A stretch of 64,000 nt of DNA from Pseudophaeomoniella oleicola. Taxonomy: Eukaryota; Ascomycota; Eurotiomycetes; Phaeomoniellales; Phaeomoniellaceae. The translations under genes and the position numbers were made by a program. How positions within the stretch are numbered: position 1 is the first letter of the stretch; every line of letters starts with the position of its first letter. Shown here one piece after another: positions 11,190 through 21,890 of the stretch. The DNA lies in NCBI GenBank assembly GCA_003868215.1, contig QWDQ01000012.1, positions 372,001 to 436,000 on the forward strand, written 5' to 3'. The notes under the pieces are model-generated. The model saw only the letters and a list, made by a program, of their open reading frames with translations. It had not been told where the DNA came from and did not search any database.

Positions 11190-12784
11190 ATGAAGTCATA
11201 TCGACGCCATGTCGTCGCTCAAAGTGAGAAGAACCCGTGTCTATCAAGTCTCTGCAAATTCCTCGACGATCCAAACTCGAGTCGACATGTTAGCCAAATT
11301 GCGACTCTAGACTTCATTCATGGCAAAGCCGAGCCCTTGTTTCGACGACACGGACAAGATGATCTTTACTCAATCATCGCCCAGCACGATTCAAGCGAAA
11401 AGACCGGCATGCAAGGTCAGATATTGCTTATCGAAGACATTTCAGCCCACGTATTGGAGGCTCTCGGAACACTGCTAGATATTGATCCTCTGTTTTTTAC
11501 ATCCTACATCTCCGGCGCCGATCGAAGCGCCAATGGTCAGACTCCCGAGTTGGCTCTGCTACCATCGAGGACGAGGCGACAGAATTATCTGAATGTCTGG
11601 TACCATCGAGCGATTGTTGTGCAGAAGCCATCGGATCAGCAACAGAAGCTGCTTCGTGATATGAACATCAGCCGAAAGGTTGTGATTCTTCCGACCATCA
11701 ATGACACGACAGTAGGACTAGTACAGCATAGCTGTGCCGTACTGAAACATGTTCGCGACCGAGGGAGCTGGTTATGTATTACTCTCTGCCTCACCTGGCT
11801 TTTGTTCTCGGGACTGATGGTTTTGCAGACCTCGTACTTGTAGACCCTATCATCGAGGAGCATCATCTCGTGGTCAGATTACAAGGCTCAACCTCTAGAG
11901 TCTCAAAATTAGCGTCACGACTCTTTTCGACAGGCTACGAAGACTTTGTACCCTCGCCATCACTCTGGGATGAACCTCAGCCAGCACCCTCGCGGCTCGG
12001 TCTCATTGACGATCTAGCCTACTACTGGAGACGGGATCGGCCCGAGAATTTCAACTCCATACGCCCCACCTTGCTATCAATATGCTACTACCCACTCAAG
12101 ATCGTTGCCGCCGAATGGACAAGCTACATCGCCATCATGACCCTCAGCACTAAAAGTTACGAATACAGATACGACGAGTCTCGAGCGCTACCCCAGGAAC
12201 TGGACAAATTGAATTCCGATCTTCGAGCCCTACAGACCTGGCGAAGACGCAGCTTCTCCTCTCAACAAAAGATCGCATCTGTGAAACGTTTCCTCAGCTT
12301 GCAGGGCAAGACGCGTTACGGTGGTGGAACTCAACGCGGCCGCCAAGAACAGTATGATAATGGTGACGAAAGCCACCAACCGCGTTCATCATCAGACGCA
12401 GACACTCTCCTAGAAGACTACAATCACCTCTCCTCCGGCGTCGCCAGCCGCGCCAACCTCCTCGAATCCATGGTCCCCGTCGTAACCTCCCTGATCCAAA
12501 TCGTCGATAGTCGACGCTCATTTGCCGAAACCGCCAATATCACCCGTCTCACATATTTGGCTTTGGTCTTCGTTCCTCTGACCTTCACGAGCAGTCTGTT
12601 TAGCATGAATGCCGTCAACGCACCAGGCAATGAGCAATTCTGGGTCTTTATAGTTGTCGCCGTCCCCATGACGGTGGCGGTGTTTTTGTTGGCGAGAGTC
12701 AGGTGGGAGAGATTGGGCTGGCTGTGGGTGGTCTTCAAAAGAGGTGCGAGTGGAGCCACAATATTACAGGAGCAGGCAGTTTGA
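11190..12784 (+). CDS. CorA-like (Mg2+ transporter superfamily) membrane protein
   Basis: Exons 11190..11775 and 11829..12784 (intron 53 bp; the join reads SWLYLVLVDP) give 513 residues. The C-terminal end has the CorA arrangement: a long helical region with a conserved NITRLTYLALVFVPLTF segment, TM1 ending in SLFSMNAV (S454-M455-N456), a short acidic loop, then TM2 (FWVFIVVAVPMTVAVFLL). Canonical CorA channels have GMN after TM1; here it is SMN, as in divergent fungal CorA-like proteins, so magnesium transport is not assured. The N-terminal 350 residues are the soluble funnel-like part with little recognisable sequence. The start at 11190 is preferred because the in-frame extension to 11043 does not look protein-like. 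It is divergent from the RelA/SpoT gene. Confidence 0.8.
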
Positions 12785-12983
12785 GATTGAGTCAGTGGTG
12801 GCTGCCAGATGGAACCTTTGGTCTTTGAAAAGATCTACAGAGAAAGTCTCTGCCTGTCTTCTGGCAATTGATTTTCTGATATAGTAAGTAGAGTTATCAT
12901 GGCTCACGAGAGAAGAAGCGTAATGTATGAACCAAACTCTAGCGTACGTGAGTAATCAACAGATGATCTTGATCCCAAACAAT

Positions 12984-14120
12984 TCAAGTTGCATCAGAGA
13001 TCAACTTCGTAGGCTCTGGGACATCACCGTGCACGTTAGACACATGTCTTTTCACGTTATCAAGGCGTGTCCATGTTTTGCCAGAGCTAGGACAGGTTGC
13101 TGAGGTGCATCTGTAGGATTTTTGGGAGGTTTCAGAGAGTGGAAGTTGGTGGACAGTCCTCTGATGCCGTTGTAAGTCGTAAGATGTCGCGAAGCCTTGC
13201 TCACGTGGACAGGCCGGGGTGTCGCACTGAAAGCGGATATCGCGTCTGCGCTGCGTCCTCGTTGGGCCTGATTGTCTGGTGAATGGGTTTAGTATTGTTG
13301 CTGAGTCGAGTGAGGGTTGTCGAGACCGCAATGAAAGGGCGTCATCTGTAACAGACCTATAAATCAGGTGCACCGAGCCTGAAGAAGTGTGGGCCGTCTG
13401 AGCGACAATGGCTGCGCGCGATTCAAGGGACTCATTGTTGTGCACAGTATCCCAATGCCGTAGTAATTTGTCTTTGCGTAGTAACCCCTCTTCATGGAGT
13501 CTACAAGAGGGTATTGTGCAAAAATACCGTTCCATCTTGCCTGAATGCCTTGACCGTACATGTCGTTCGAGGTCCTTCCTATACCCAAATTGAGCATCGC
13601 ACTGGATACACCGGTGTGGCTTCGTGTGTAGCTTCTCGTGTTTCCTATCGGATCTCATGTTAATCCCGAGAGTTGGAACAAGAAGTATTCGTAGACTTTC
13701 CTCATGTCTCTTGGTCGAAGAGACATTCGTGGGCAGCATGAGCACGCGTATGCAGTCAACGGACCCTCCTGCGTTGAGCGGTCCGCATTTGAGGCATGGC
13801 TTAACTCCAAACCTGCCTCTGTGGGAACAAGATCATCGTCGAATGGAAAGATTCCATCGTGTGACACATCCTGCGATGCATCAAGTTGACTAGGTGAGAC
13901 TGCTGAGACTGGGGAGCTCTAAGCTTATCAGATACCAAGAAGCACTTATGCTCGACGACCTTTCCAGAGGAACGCAGTCACTCCATGAGGTGAGCTGATC
14001 GGCTGCCAACGTCGAGTCATCGAATGACGTATGAGAAGGCGAATGACAAAAATTATTCTCATTCTGAAAATATACCAGGGGAAGGAAGGTCCCAAATTCA
14101 TTCTCTTCTCGTATCGTCAT
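12984..14120 (-). CDS. Five-finger C2H2 zinc-finger protein with an irregular intron
   Basis: Proposed exons (minus): 14120..13936, 13889..13697 and 13640..12984, giving 344 residues. Intron 1 (46 bp) is GT-AG and in phase. The second junction is required by finger 1: CSCC, twelve residues, then HEKLH (C111, C114, H127, H131). That join cannot be made with a GT-AG pair in frame. The 4-mer GAAA stands at both borders, so the spliced product fits either GA-AG (13700..13645) or GT...AA (13696..13641), whereas plain GT-AG (13696..13645) shifts the frame. Four more fingers follow, for example CIQCDAQFGYRKDLERH and CTSATCPSSGKTWTRLDNVK..H. The N-terminal 100 residues are Ser/Asp-rich. Likely a nuclear DNA-binding regulator; targets unknown. 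It could be a genuine non-canonical intron, a broken allele, or a sequence error. Confidence 0.65.
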
Positions 14121-14128
14121 TCGCTCAT
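14117..14128 (-). promoter_or_regulatory. Three-codon upstream ORF overlapping the zinc-finger start
   Basis: On the minus strand ATG-AGC-GAA-TGA ends with its stop codon overlapping the main ATG (sequence GAATGAC). Such an overlap could lower initiation or couple it by reinitiation. It depends on 14120 being the true start. Confidence 0.45.
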
Positions 14129-16413
14129 ATGAGTTAGAAGCAATTGTGGAGGCGCCTTCGCCCTAGCCTTGCGACTGGACCTTCACGCCATCCGGTTGGA
14201 AGCTCAACGGCATGACAATTGGGCTCAGGCAGGACTGGCGTCCCCTTTTCGGCGAACGCATTGCAGCGAACTGATTGTCGGCCCAGGTAGCTATGCCTGG
14301 AGGTGAAATCACGTTTTGACGCTGATCCTTGATATTTTGTCAATAATGTACCACTGTGTTCTGGGACTATACCTGCTCTTCCATCTTTCAACAAGCCACT
14401 AGCTTGCATATCAGCCCTACAGACTGGCGATTGACTGAGAAATTGGGGGACACCGTTCGTTGTGTCTGATATCTGCGGAATGGTAGAGCGCATTCCAGGA
14501 TTTCGAAACAGTATAATAAGCGATTTGGGCACGAAGGTGCTTTGAGACCGCCATCATCACTGGTCGCCGAGGTGGTGCAATCCGGCTCGATTAACTGCGA
14601 AGAGCGCTGAAACGGTGCGTACTTTTCCGACATTGTTGACTGGAGCTGTTTGGAGCTGTGGCTAGTGATGAAGTTCAAGCCAAACCTCATGTCACTGTAG
14701 CAGGTGCACCCACCTATGTATCAATGCTAAATACTGTACGGAGTACACAGTACCGTATTATTAAGGAACCTTATATATCTGTATGTCCAGTATTCTAGGA
14801 CTGCTAGCTTGATCAACACGGAGGCAAGCTGGTGAAATGGTGGTCAACTGTATTTGTGGAAGGAATGGTGATGAGCTCCTCCCTGGCTTTTTTCACTACG
14901 ACAATTGTTCAGTACCTTTATTCGTGACCCACCGGCACCTAGATTTCTACGTATTCCAAGAGAATTCCAGGTGTTAGCTGACAAGTCGGCGTATAATTCC
15001 ACGTGCGAGGCCTTTAGGGTGGGTCACGAATAATTACTACGTACTACGTCCTACTAGGTAGGTACTAATTACATGTATCATCTGGACCAAGGCTCTTTAG
15101 GTGCGGGATACCCGAGTTCGTGGCTCTGTACAAGGTAAAGAAAGCTCGATAAGGACATGCTTTGATGTAGGGATTCAGCCACCAGCAGGATGGCTGCACG
15201 TTCCAAGAGGTCTCTGTCGGCATTAGCAGCACGATGAATGGTAAGTTGCAGTTTACATTAAATGCACCTTAGAATCGGAAGCGTAGTCAAATATCTCGTA
15301 AAAGGCAGGGGGAAAGGATACGCGAGATGCAGTAGGTGTTATAGAATCCGAGTGGTCAATTTTGGGTGGGGGCGTTGAGTTGCCCACGTTGGCGATTACC
15401 GTGATCTTCTGTCCGAGAGACGAACTGCTCTGTACTTATGCTGGCGACTTACCTTCAATTGTCGACCATGCTGGGTCAAATTGGTATGATCCGATAGAGA
15501 GCAATGAGACTGCTGGAACTCTCGCTCGAGCCTGACATAAACACGACTCGAATTGAAAGGTCTAAGTCTTTGGAGTCTTCGGCAAAAGCTGAAGTTGGTA
15601 GATTCTACGTAACTTATCAGCCAGTAAACCAAACTCAGTTGTAGATTGATCTACCCCACCTGTCCAGACTCGCAGATAATGAATTGTCACCAGTGGCGGG
15701 TGTGAATTGTCCCTGAATCTAGAGAAGCCGAGGCGAACCAGGGAACAGGCGAGCAGGCTGCTCCGCCTCCCACTCACCGCGACCAAGATAAACTCTTGGC
15801 AAACCAAAGTAGCCTCATCTCCAGCGTCATAAGCTCGGTCAGGGTATTCATTATCTCTCCGACACCATTCTTATTTATAACCAGCGAATTTCAAGAAAGC
15901 CAACTCGATTATTTCTTGTCGTTTATCACATAAGTCGTGTCTGCTCAAACATTTGCTACCACTTTATCTCGAAGAAAATCCAAGTTGGGCAGTACAGCTG
16001 CATTAACACATAAATCATCTCAGTATTGCGCATCGGGGGTCCCTTTTGACTGGAATGCAACGGTACGTCGACACAACTTTATCACATTCTAGTTGCACTG
16101 CTAATTCTGCGTCACTTCCTCGTAGTCAAACCTCCACATATCAAGCTGACCAAAGGCTCTCTACAAGCCACGGCTGCTGCTTCCCTGACCACGACTGACC
16201 TTCAATTCAACGGTTAGACACCACTAAGCCTTCAAAGGTTAACAACTACATCGTTGCGCGTTCGTGTCAATCCGAACATCATATCGACACCCGCTACTAG
16301 ACGTTATCATTCCGGTACGTGACATAATGTCTGCAGACAAAAGGACAAGCATTGACCGGTATGGCGCAGAGAGCTGGCCTGCGACTAGTCTGTAGGCGGG
16401 ACAACGGGGCAAC
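14129..16413. other. Gene-free stretch with a MITE
   Basis: About 2.3 kb. Minus-strand open frames at 14134-14690 and 15396-15807 have no family resemblance and look accidental, though 5' UTR or an upstream exon of the zinc-finger gene cannot be excluded. A 110-bp MITE lies at 14921-15030. TACGGAGTAC-type and TACTACGTA motifs occur near 14735 and 15035. Confidence 0.5.
14921..15030. mobile_element. 110-bp MITE with 13-bp terminal inverted repeats and TA duplication
   Basis: The ends are TTCGTGACCCACC (14921-14933) and its exact reverse complement (15018-15030), flanked by TA at 14919-14920 and 15031-15032. Size, perfect inverted ends and TA target duplication fit a non-autonomous Tc1/mariner-type element. 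It has no coding capacity. The ends differ from those of the 23.2-kb element except for a shared CCCACC. Confidence 0.75.
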
Positions 16414-17231
16414 ATGCCCTCGATGGCATCGCTCGCTGGAAATCCATTGATGATTGCGCTTGCGCTTGCCGCCCTCAGCGGGTCAGGCATCATGTGTCTG
16501 GCATTGGGTCTTCACGAGATTGCCCCGAAGACCATAGCTGTTGGTGCATCTTTCATGGTCGCCGGCAGTTTACATCTGGCCTTCGGCTGGAATCTCATAC
16601 CACGTCATGGGGATCATATAGCACTAAGTGTGACAATTAGCCCGAACGCTGCCGATGGTGCGCACGCCAACGAAAGAATCGAAATTTGCCGGGATCGGTT
16701 GATAAGTGCCAGAGTAAACCGACAATTTATTGACACAAAAATCCGCGAGATCTTGTTGATTCTTGAGTCCAGATTTCCTGATCAGGACAGAAAGGTCGAG
16801 GAACTGGCAATTAAGATCATCATGGATATGGAAAACCGGGAAGGAGGGGGCGGAAACAGTCTCGAGACCATTTTGAAGAAACAACAAAGCCAAGGACCGG
16901 CAAGCTTTGAGCATTATGGTATGTACCATCCACCTACCTGGTTGCTTTTTCGAGTAGATTTGCGCCTGAGACCTTTGAAGTCTTAAGTCGCAAAATGATT
17001 CTCATTTGATCTCTTTTGAAGACGAGTACGAGTCACGCATCTGATCGTGGCCTGACCAGTCTGTAATTATTTGTTTCTTATCTGTTCATGCTGAGAACGA
17101 AACTGACGTCTTCAGTTGAATGGGAAATTGATTACGTGCGTGACCGCAACATATCCCAGATAGCTTTAGAGTGTGGAGTGCTCTGCACGCGCCAGTACTC
17201 GTTTGGTGGTGAGTATGCTCGCTTGCGATAG
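16414..17231 (+). CDS. Hypothetical small membrane protein (uncertain model)
   Basis: Exon 16414..16918, a putative 197-bp intron (GTATGT...TTCAG) and exon 17116..17231 give 206 residues. The N-terminus has two hydrophobic segments (residues about 8-32 and 36-55, GNPLMIALALAALSGSGIMC and TIAVGASFMVAGSLHLAFGW), followed by a charged helical region without recognised domain. Without splicing the frame stops at 16986. An alternative 34-bp intron at 17209-17242 would extend the protein to 17490 but is shorter than usual. No family is recognised, and the gene may be spurious. Confidence 0.35.
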
Positions 17232-19514
17232 TCGGAATTCAGAGGCTGAATTGTGCATAGAATCGGCGCTCGAAGAGAGTAAGATCGAGGAGGGCTACAA
17301 AAAGTCAGTTACGACCAACAGTGAAGAGTCTCGCAGCATCACTGTGCCAACCAATTTCACTCTTGGAAGAGCAAATACCATCCCCCAAGCAGCACGACCA
17401 GCCTGTGGTACAGCCACGCCCCCGGGAGAACATTCAGTCGCACCCTCACCTTTCGCTATAGGCAACAGGAAAGGCACCGCCGCTTTCTAGTCAGGTTGAC
17501 CAAGCTGAGTCCCTCAGCAAGGCGAATCATGGAATTGTATGTGCCGGTGCCCTGTCGAGCGCAGAAGCTTTTGATATAGTGCTGTCGCTCGTGACAGCGC
17601 AAGAATGGAGGTGTCGACGATCGAATGACTGATGGTGAAGATGCGAAGTGCAACCCGGAATGGAAACATTAGTACTGGGAAGTATGGCACTAACCTTGGT
17701 TCTTTTAAGTTACTGTCTTTGTATTTGGGCTGCTGGAGTCGGCAGTAACGTTACTCAAAAGTCAGAATGGACGCGTCAATTTGTATTTTAGTACCTGGAG
17801 TCTTGAGACTTCGCGCCGAACCATCATTTTAATGGTTACTTTTCCTCGCTTCAATTTTGACAGAAAGACGGCAGTCAACATATTCATGGACGTTTTTTAA
17901 TTCAACTTTGACACAATGACCATAATGCCTCAAGTTGCGCCCGAGATACCATCTCTTTTGGAAACCGCGAGTTTGATCTTCGAGCGAGAGGCGGGGGCCG
18001 CCCAGTGTCACAGCCAAGAAACAGTCAGTAGGGTTCGTTGTCTGGTCAACCGGCTCGCCGGTGACCCAAATGCTGTGCTCCATCCCGTTCTCGGCATTTC
18101 CTGTTGTAATTCGGGCTTTTTTTTTTGGTGAGTCAGGAAATGATAGGACATTGAATGGAGGGTTATATCATCGTCGACTGGATGTCAGGCACTCCTGAAT
18201 TGGAACAGATGATTCTGTTCTGGTAAGTTACGTACGTTGTAGTACAGCCGAATCACGTGCTGATGCTTACCCAAGGCACCCCTCCTTTGCTTAATCTGTC
18301 AATCGTCATTGTCTTCTCGTATCTCATCGTGATCCTTGGCCGTTGCGAGAATGGGACCATGTCAACAGGTTCTGATCGGTCGTTAATGGCCTCTTCGAAC
18401 GAAATCAGACCTGAGAAGTAGCCGACTATCAAGCTTGCCTTTATACGAAGCCTCCCGATATGTCGCTGCTTATGTCTGCCTATTCTGTCAAAGAGGCAAC
18501 AGAAAGCCCAGCCCCAGAACACATCATCCAATAATCTGACATCCTATATCGCTCTGTTCAGCGGACCCCAAGGTACGAGTGTGCCGGTAGAAAGAACAAG
18601 TTCATTTTGATGGTCGCGAGTGGATTCGGTATCGTAGCAATGCCCCCCTACGTGAAGCAAATGAACTACGCCTGCAATGCTTGTCTGCAAGCATCAGCAA
18701 AAGCCCACATTCGTGATCAACTCCGAGGGCCTGTGCGAGGGTATGGATTTGAAAGGGTAGAACTATCGGAAGTAATCCTTCTGGTGTTGCGTAACTCTTC
18801 GGAGCGGAAGTCGCGCGAAATGCGAAATGTTCTTGCTTATTCACGTTGATCAAGTAGGAGAGATTATGCAGGAATGGCCAGTTGCTACCCTTGTATCACA
18901 GTACTTTGACATCTTCATGCACGCTCACTATTCGCTCGCTACCTTTAAGAGAACCATTTTTGCGATGACAATGGGGATGTGGTCGATATGTAACGTAGTA
19001 CAGGAATCTCAGTCTACTTATTCATTTTCGGCACAGCATCTTCGTTGAGCGACTTGATGCAGAATATTGGCAATCCTGGATCTAGTCAATGCGCAATTAT
19101 CCACAGATGCCTCTAAGACCCAAGAGAAGCGTTGAACTCTCTCGAGCGCGGCGAGGATTACGGGTTAGTAAGGAGCCTTGAGATCTCCTGATGTGTACTA
19201 AGTTATGATAGAAAAGGAGTAGTACTACGTAGTAGTATCTCACCATAGTTATCATAGTATGGGGAAATGTCCATTTTGGTCGCTCCTCTTATCGTCGCAG
19301 GGTCCCGTACGATTGAGGCCACTTTGTCCAGAAACTTCTTTGACGACGGCCACTTCAACAATCCGTTCCCCTTGTTCTACATCTGTGTCAATCAAAAATA
19401 TTACCATCCTACCGCCTTGAGATATCTGTTGATCAATCCTCTGGAGCAGTCCCTGCTGCTCCGCGATCCCGTCGTTGAGTCAATGCTCCGGTCATTTGCT
19501 GCAACAGCGATATC
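17232..19514. other. Gene-free stretch
   Basis: About 2.3 kb with no convincing gene. An open frame at 17173-17490 could be a third exon of the preceding hypothetical gene. A palindrome TACTACGTAGTA at 19223-19234 lies 290 bp upstream of the ER J-protein gene. Confidence 0.5.
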
Positions 19515-21149
19515 ATGATGTTACCAGTACAGTCGCTCAAGCTGCTCGCAGCTATCCTTGCTATCCCTTTGTGTTCCGTCTACGCCATCGATGTCTCGGG
19601 CATCCCATCAGACACTCCGGTTTCCTCGCTTGTCGCGTCAGCCAAGTCTCACCTCGCCAAAGGTGCCCATAATGATGCGCTAACGTTCTTCGATCTGGCC
19701 GTGGACAGAGATCCATCAAACTACCTCACGCTTTTCCAGAGGGGTGCGACCTATCTCTCCTTGGGCCGGAATTTCCAGGCCAGCAGGGACTTTGATAAAG
19801 TCTTGGAGATCAAGCCGGACTTTGAGGGTGCGCTGGTCCAGAGAGCGAAGATTAAGGCCAAGAATGGGGAGTGGACGGCAGCACGTGACGACTTTTCAAA
19901 GGCGGGGAAGAAGGATGAGATTGCACAACTAGAAGAAGCACAGGGAGCTGCATACCTTGCACAGGAAGCCGAAAAGAAGAAGGACTGGGAAGCCTGCATA
20001 TCCAACGCTAAAGTCGCGATCATGACAGCAAGTACGTCTTTATGGTTGAGACAGTTGCGCGCAAGGTGTCGATTTGAAAGAGGAGAAGTCAGAGAGGGTG
20101 TAAACGATCTAGCACATGTGCTACAAATCAGTCCTGGGCTCATCGAGCCACATCTGCAGATGTCGAGTGAATATTTCTACAGCTTGGGAGACTCGGAAAA
20201 AGGAATCGCGCAAATGAGGAAGTGCTTGCATTCTGATCCAGACTCGAAGCCCTGCTCCAAGTTATTCAAAAGAGAAAGGCAGCTCCAAAAGCTCCTTGAC
20301 AAAATCAATACCGCTTTTGAGAAGAGGCAGTTCAGCAAGGCCGCAACACTCTTGGTGGGTGACAAGGAGCAAACAGGTCTAATCCAGGATATTAAAGAAG
20401 ACATCTCGGAAGCGAAAGCTGTTGGTACAATCCACTCGGCATCACCAAGCAGCCTGTACACTACCGTTGTGGAGCGAGCATGTCAAGCTTATCGTGAGGT
20501 GAACAGTCCTAAACGTGCCCTGCCCTACTGCAAGGAAGCCCTCGAACTGAATCCAAACTCACTTCATGGTTTGTTGTCCCTCGCTCAACGCCAACTTGAC
20601 GCCGAAGAATTCGAAGCTGCTGTTAGTACTTTAGACAAAGCCAAAGAAGCACATCCTGGTGACAACTCCATCGAACAGCTTCTCCGCGAAGCCCACACTC
20701 TCCTCAAACGCTCCAAATCAAAGGACTATTACAAGGTCCTAGGCGTGGACCGTAACGCCGATGACCGCACCATCAAGCGTGCCTACCGGCAAATGACCAA
20801 AGAGTTCCACCCTGACAAGGCTCAAGCCAGAGGCGTATCCAAGGAAGAAGCAGAGAAGAAAATGGCCAACATCAACGAAGCCTACGAAGTTCTAAGCGAC
20901 TCAGAACTGCGAGCAAGGTTCGACAGAGGCGATGACCCCAACGACCAGACCCCCGGCGGTGGTCAAGGCGGTCACCCTTTCCACGGCAGCCCCTTCGGTC
21001 AGGGCCCAGGTGGTCAACCAGTGTTCTTCCGATCCGGGGGCGGAGGTGGTGGTGGTGGCGGCGGCGGCGGACAACAATTCCATTTCAAGTTCGGAGGAGG
21101 AGGAGGTGGTGGTGGTGGCCCCTTTGGCGGCGGTTTCCCATTCGGTTGA
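19515..21149 (+). CDS. ER luminal TPR/J-domain co-chaperone (DNAJC3/P58IPK type)
   Basis: Single exon, 544 residues. A signal peptide (about residues 1-24, LKLLAAILAIPLCSVYA) is followed by TPR repeats over about residues 38-400 (for example ALTFFDLAVDRDPSNYLTLF and ALPYCKEALELNPNSLHGLL). A C-terminal J domain starts at DYYKVLGVDRNADD and has the HPD motif at 432-434 needed to stimulate Hsp70 ATPase. The tail is very Gly-rich. This order matches DNAJC3/P58IPK, which delivers unfolded secretory clients to BiP in the ER. The poly-Gly tracts at the C-terminus are longer than I would expect and are encoded by GGT/GGC/GGA repeats (about 21036-21119). No ER-retrieval tetrapeptide ends the protein (it ends GGFPFG). 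Confidence 0.92.
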   Translation: MMLPVQSLKLLAAILAIPLCSVYAIDVSGIPSDTPVSSLVASAKSHLAKGAHNDALTFFDLAVDRDPSNYLTLFQRGATYLSLGRNFQASRDFDKVLEIKPDFEGALVQRAKIKAKNGEWTAARDDFSKAGKKDEIAQLEEAQGAAYLAQEAEKKKDWEACISNAKVAIMTASTSLWLRQLRARCRFERGEVREGVNDLAHVLQISPGLIEPHLQMSSEYFYSLGDSEKGIAQMRKCLHSDPDSKPCSKLFKRERQLQKLLDKINTAFEKRQFSKAATLLVGDKEQTGLIQDIKEDISEAKAVGTIHSASPSSLYTTVVERACQAYREVNSPKRALPYCKEALELNPNSLHGLLSLAQRQLDAEEFEAAVSTLDKAKEAHPGDNSIEQLLREAHTLLKRSKSKDYYKVLGVDRNADDRTIKRAYRQMTKEFHPDKAQARGVSKEEAEKKMANINEAYEVLSDSELRARFDRGDDPNDQTPGGGQGGHPFHGSPFGQGPGGQPVFFRSGGGGGGGGGGGGQQFHFKFGGGGGGGGGPFGGGFPFG

Positions 21150-21890
21150 TTTTGCATCTGGGTCTTATCATTTTGGGAATTTTCGAAAGTTCGGCGCACG
21201 CGGGAGACAAGGAGTAATTATTTATTAGTTCAAAAAGAAAAAAGGGGAGAGGAGTAATGAAGAATTAGATTCTAACCAGATTCACCTACCATACCTTATT
21301 TACCCTGCCCTACCTCAGATAAATAGGTTGGTAACTTAATGGTGGTTATCACTATTATTGATTGAATTTTGTTATGTTTATTTTCTTACAAGGTGTTTTT
21401 TCTTATTTCCATTTCCATTATATGGGTGAGTTTGTTATTCGGAACATACAAATTCAATCATCAATCAAATCAAGTCATCCAAAGCCCTCTCTCCTCGATC
21501 TCTACAGACATATATATATGCCCTACCTAGCAAGCATACTGTATGTAGGTGATCGACCCATCATCACGCCTTTCGGTCGGTGCGTTGTGATAGATGATGG
21601 ACTTGATATATATACCTAGTCATCATCGACTTGAAAGAGGAGAGAGAGAGAGAGTTGAGTTCGGGGGAATCAATGAAAAGAGGGAGGGGGGGGATTGGTT
21701 GGTTGTTCGGTGGGCTTGACTATACGATTTAGACTTGGGAGATGTAATGTCTGTCTTATATCTGTTTGTTTGTTTGTTTCGTTGGGGTAGGTGATGTATA
21801 TACATCCATGAACGAATGAACGAACGAACGGGTAGATAGATATATATATACATATACCACAAGACGTAGTAGCCCCCTCTTCTCCTCTAC
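21150..21890. other. Convergent intergenic region with simple repeats
   Basis: Between the convergent ER J-protein and SDHAF2 genes. Holds GA-rich (about 21637-21656), TTTG, GAAC and TA microsatellites. No gene seen. Confidence 0.65.

Noticed and set aside
14134-14690. Overlapping minus-strand open frames of 100-132 codons
   Set aside because: No domain, odd composition, and in-frame stops separate them from the zinc-finger start; most likely non-coding or 5' UTR.
17209-17242. 34-bp intron extending the hypothetical gene to 17490
   Set aside because: In phase, but shorter than any other intron in the window (46 bp or more); kept only as an alternative.
21014-21199. Poly-proline minus-strand ORF
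   Set aside because: Complement of the glycine-repeat tail of the ER J-protein.
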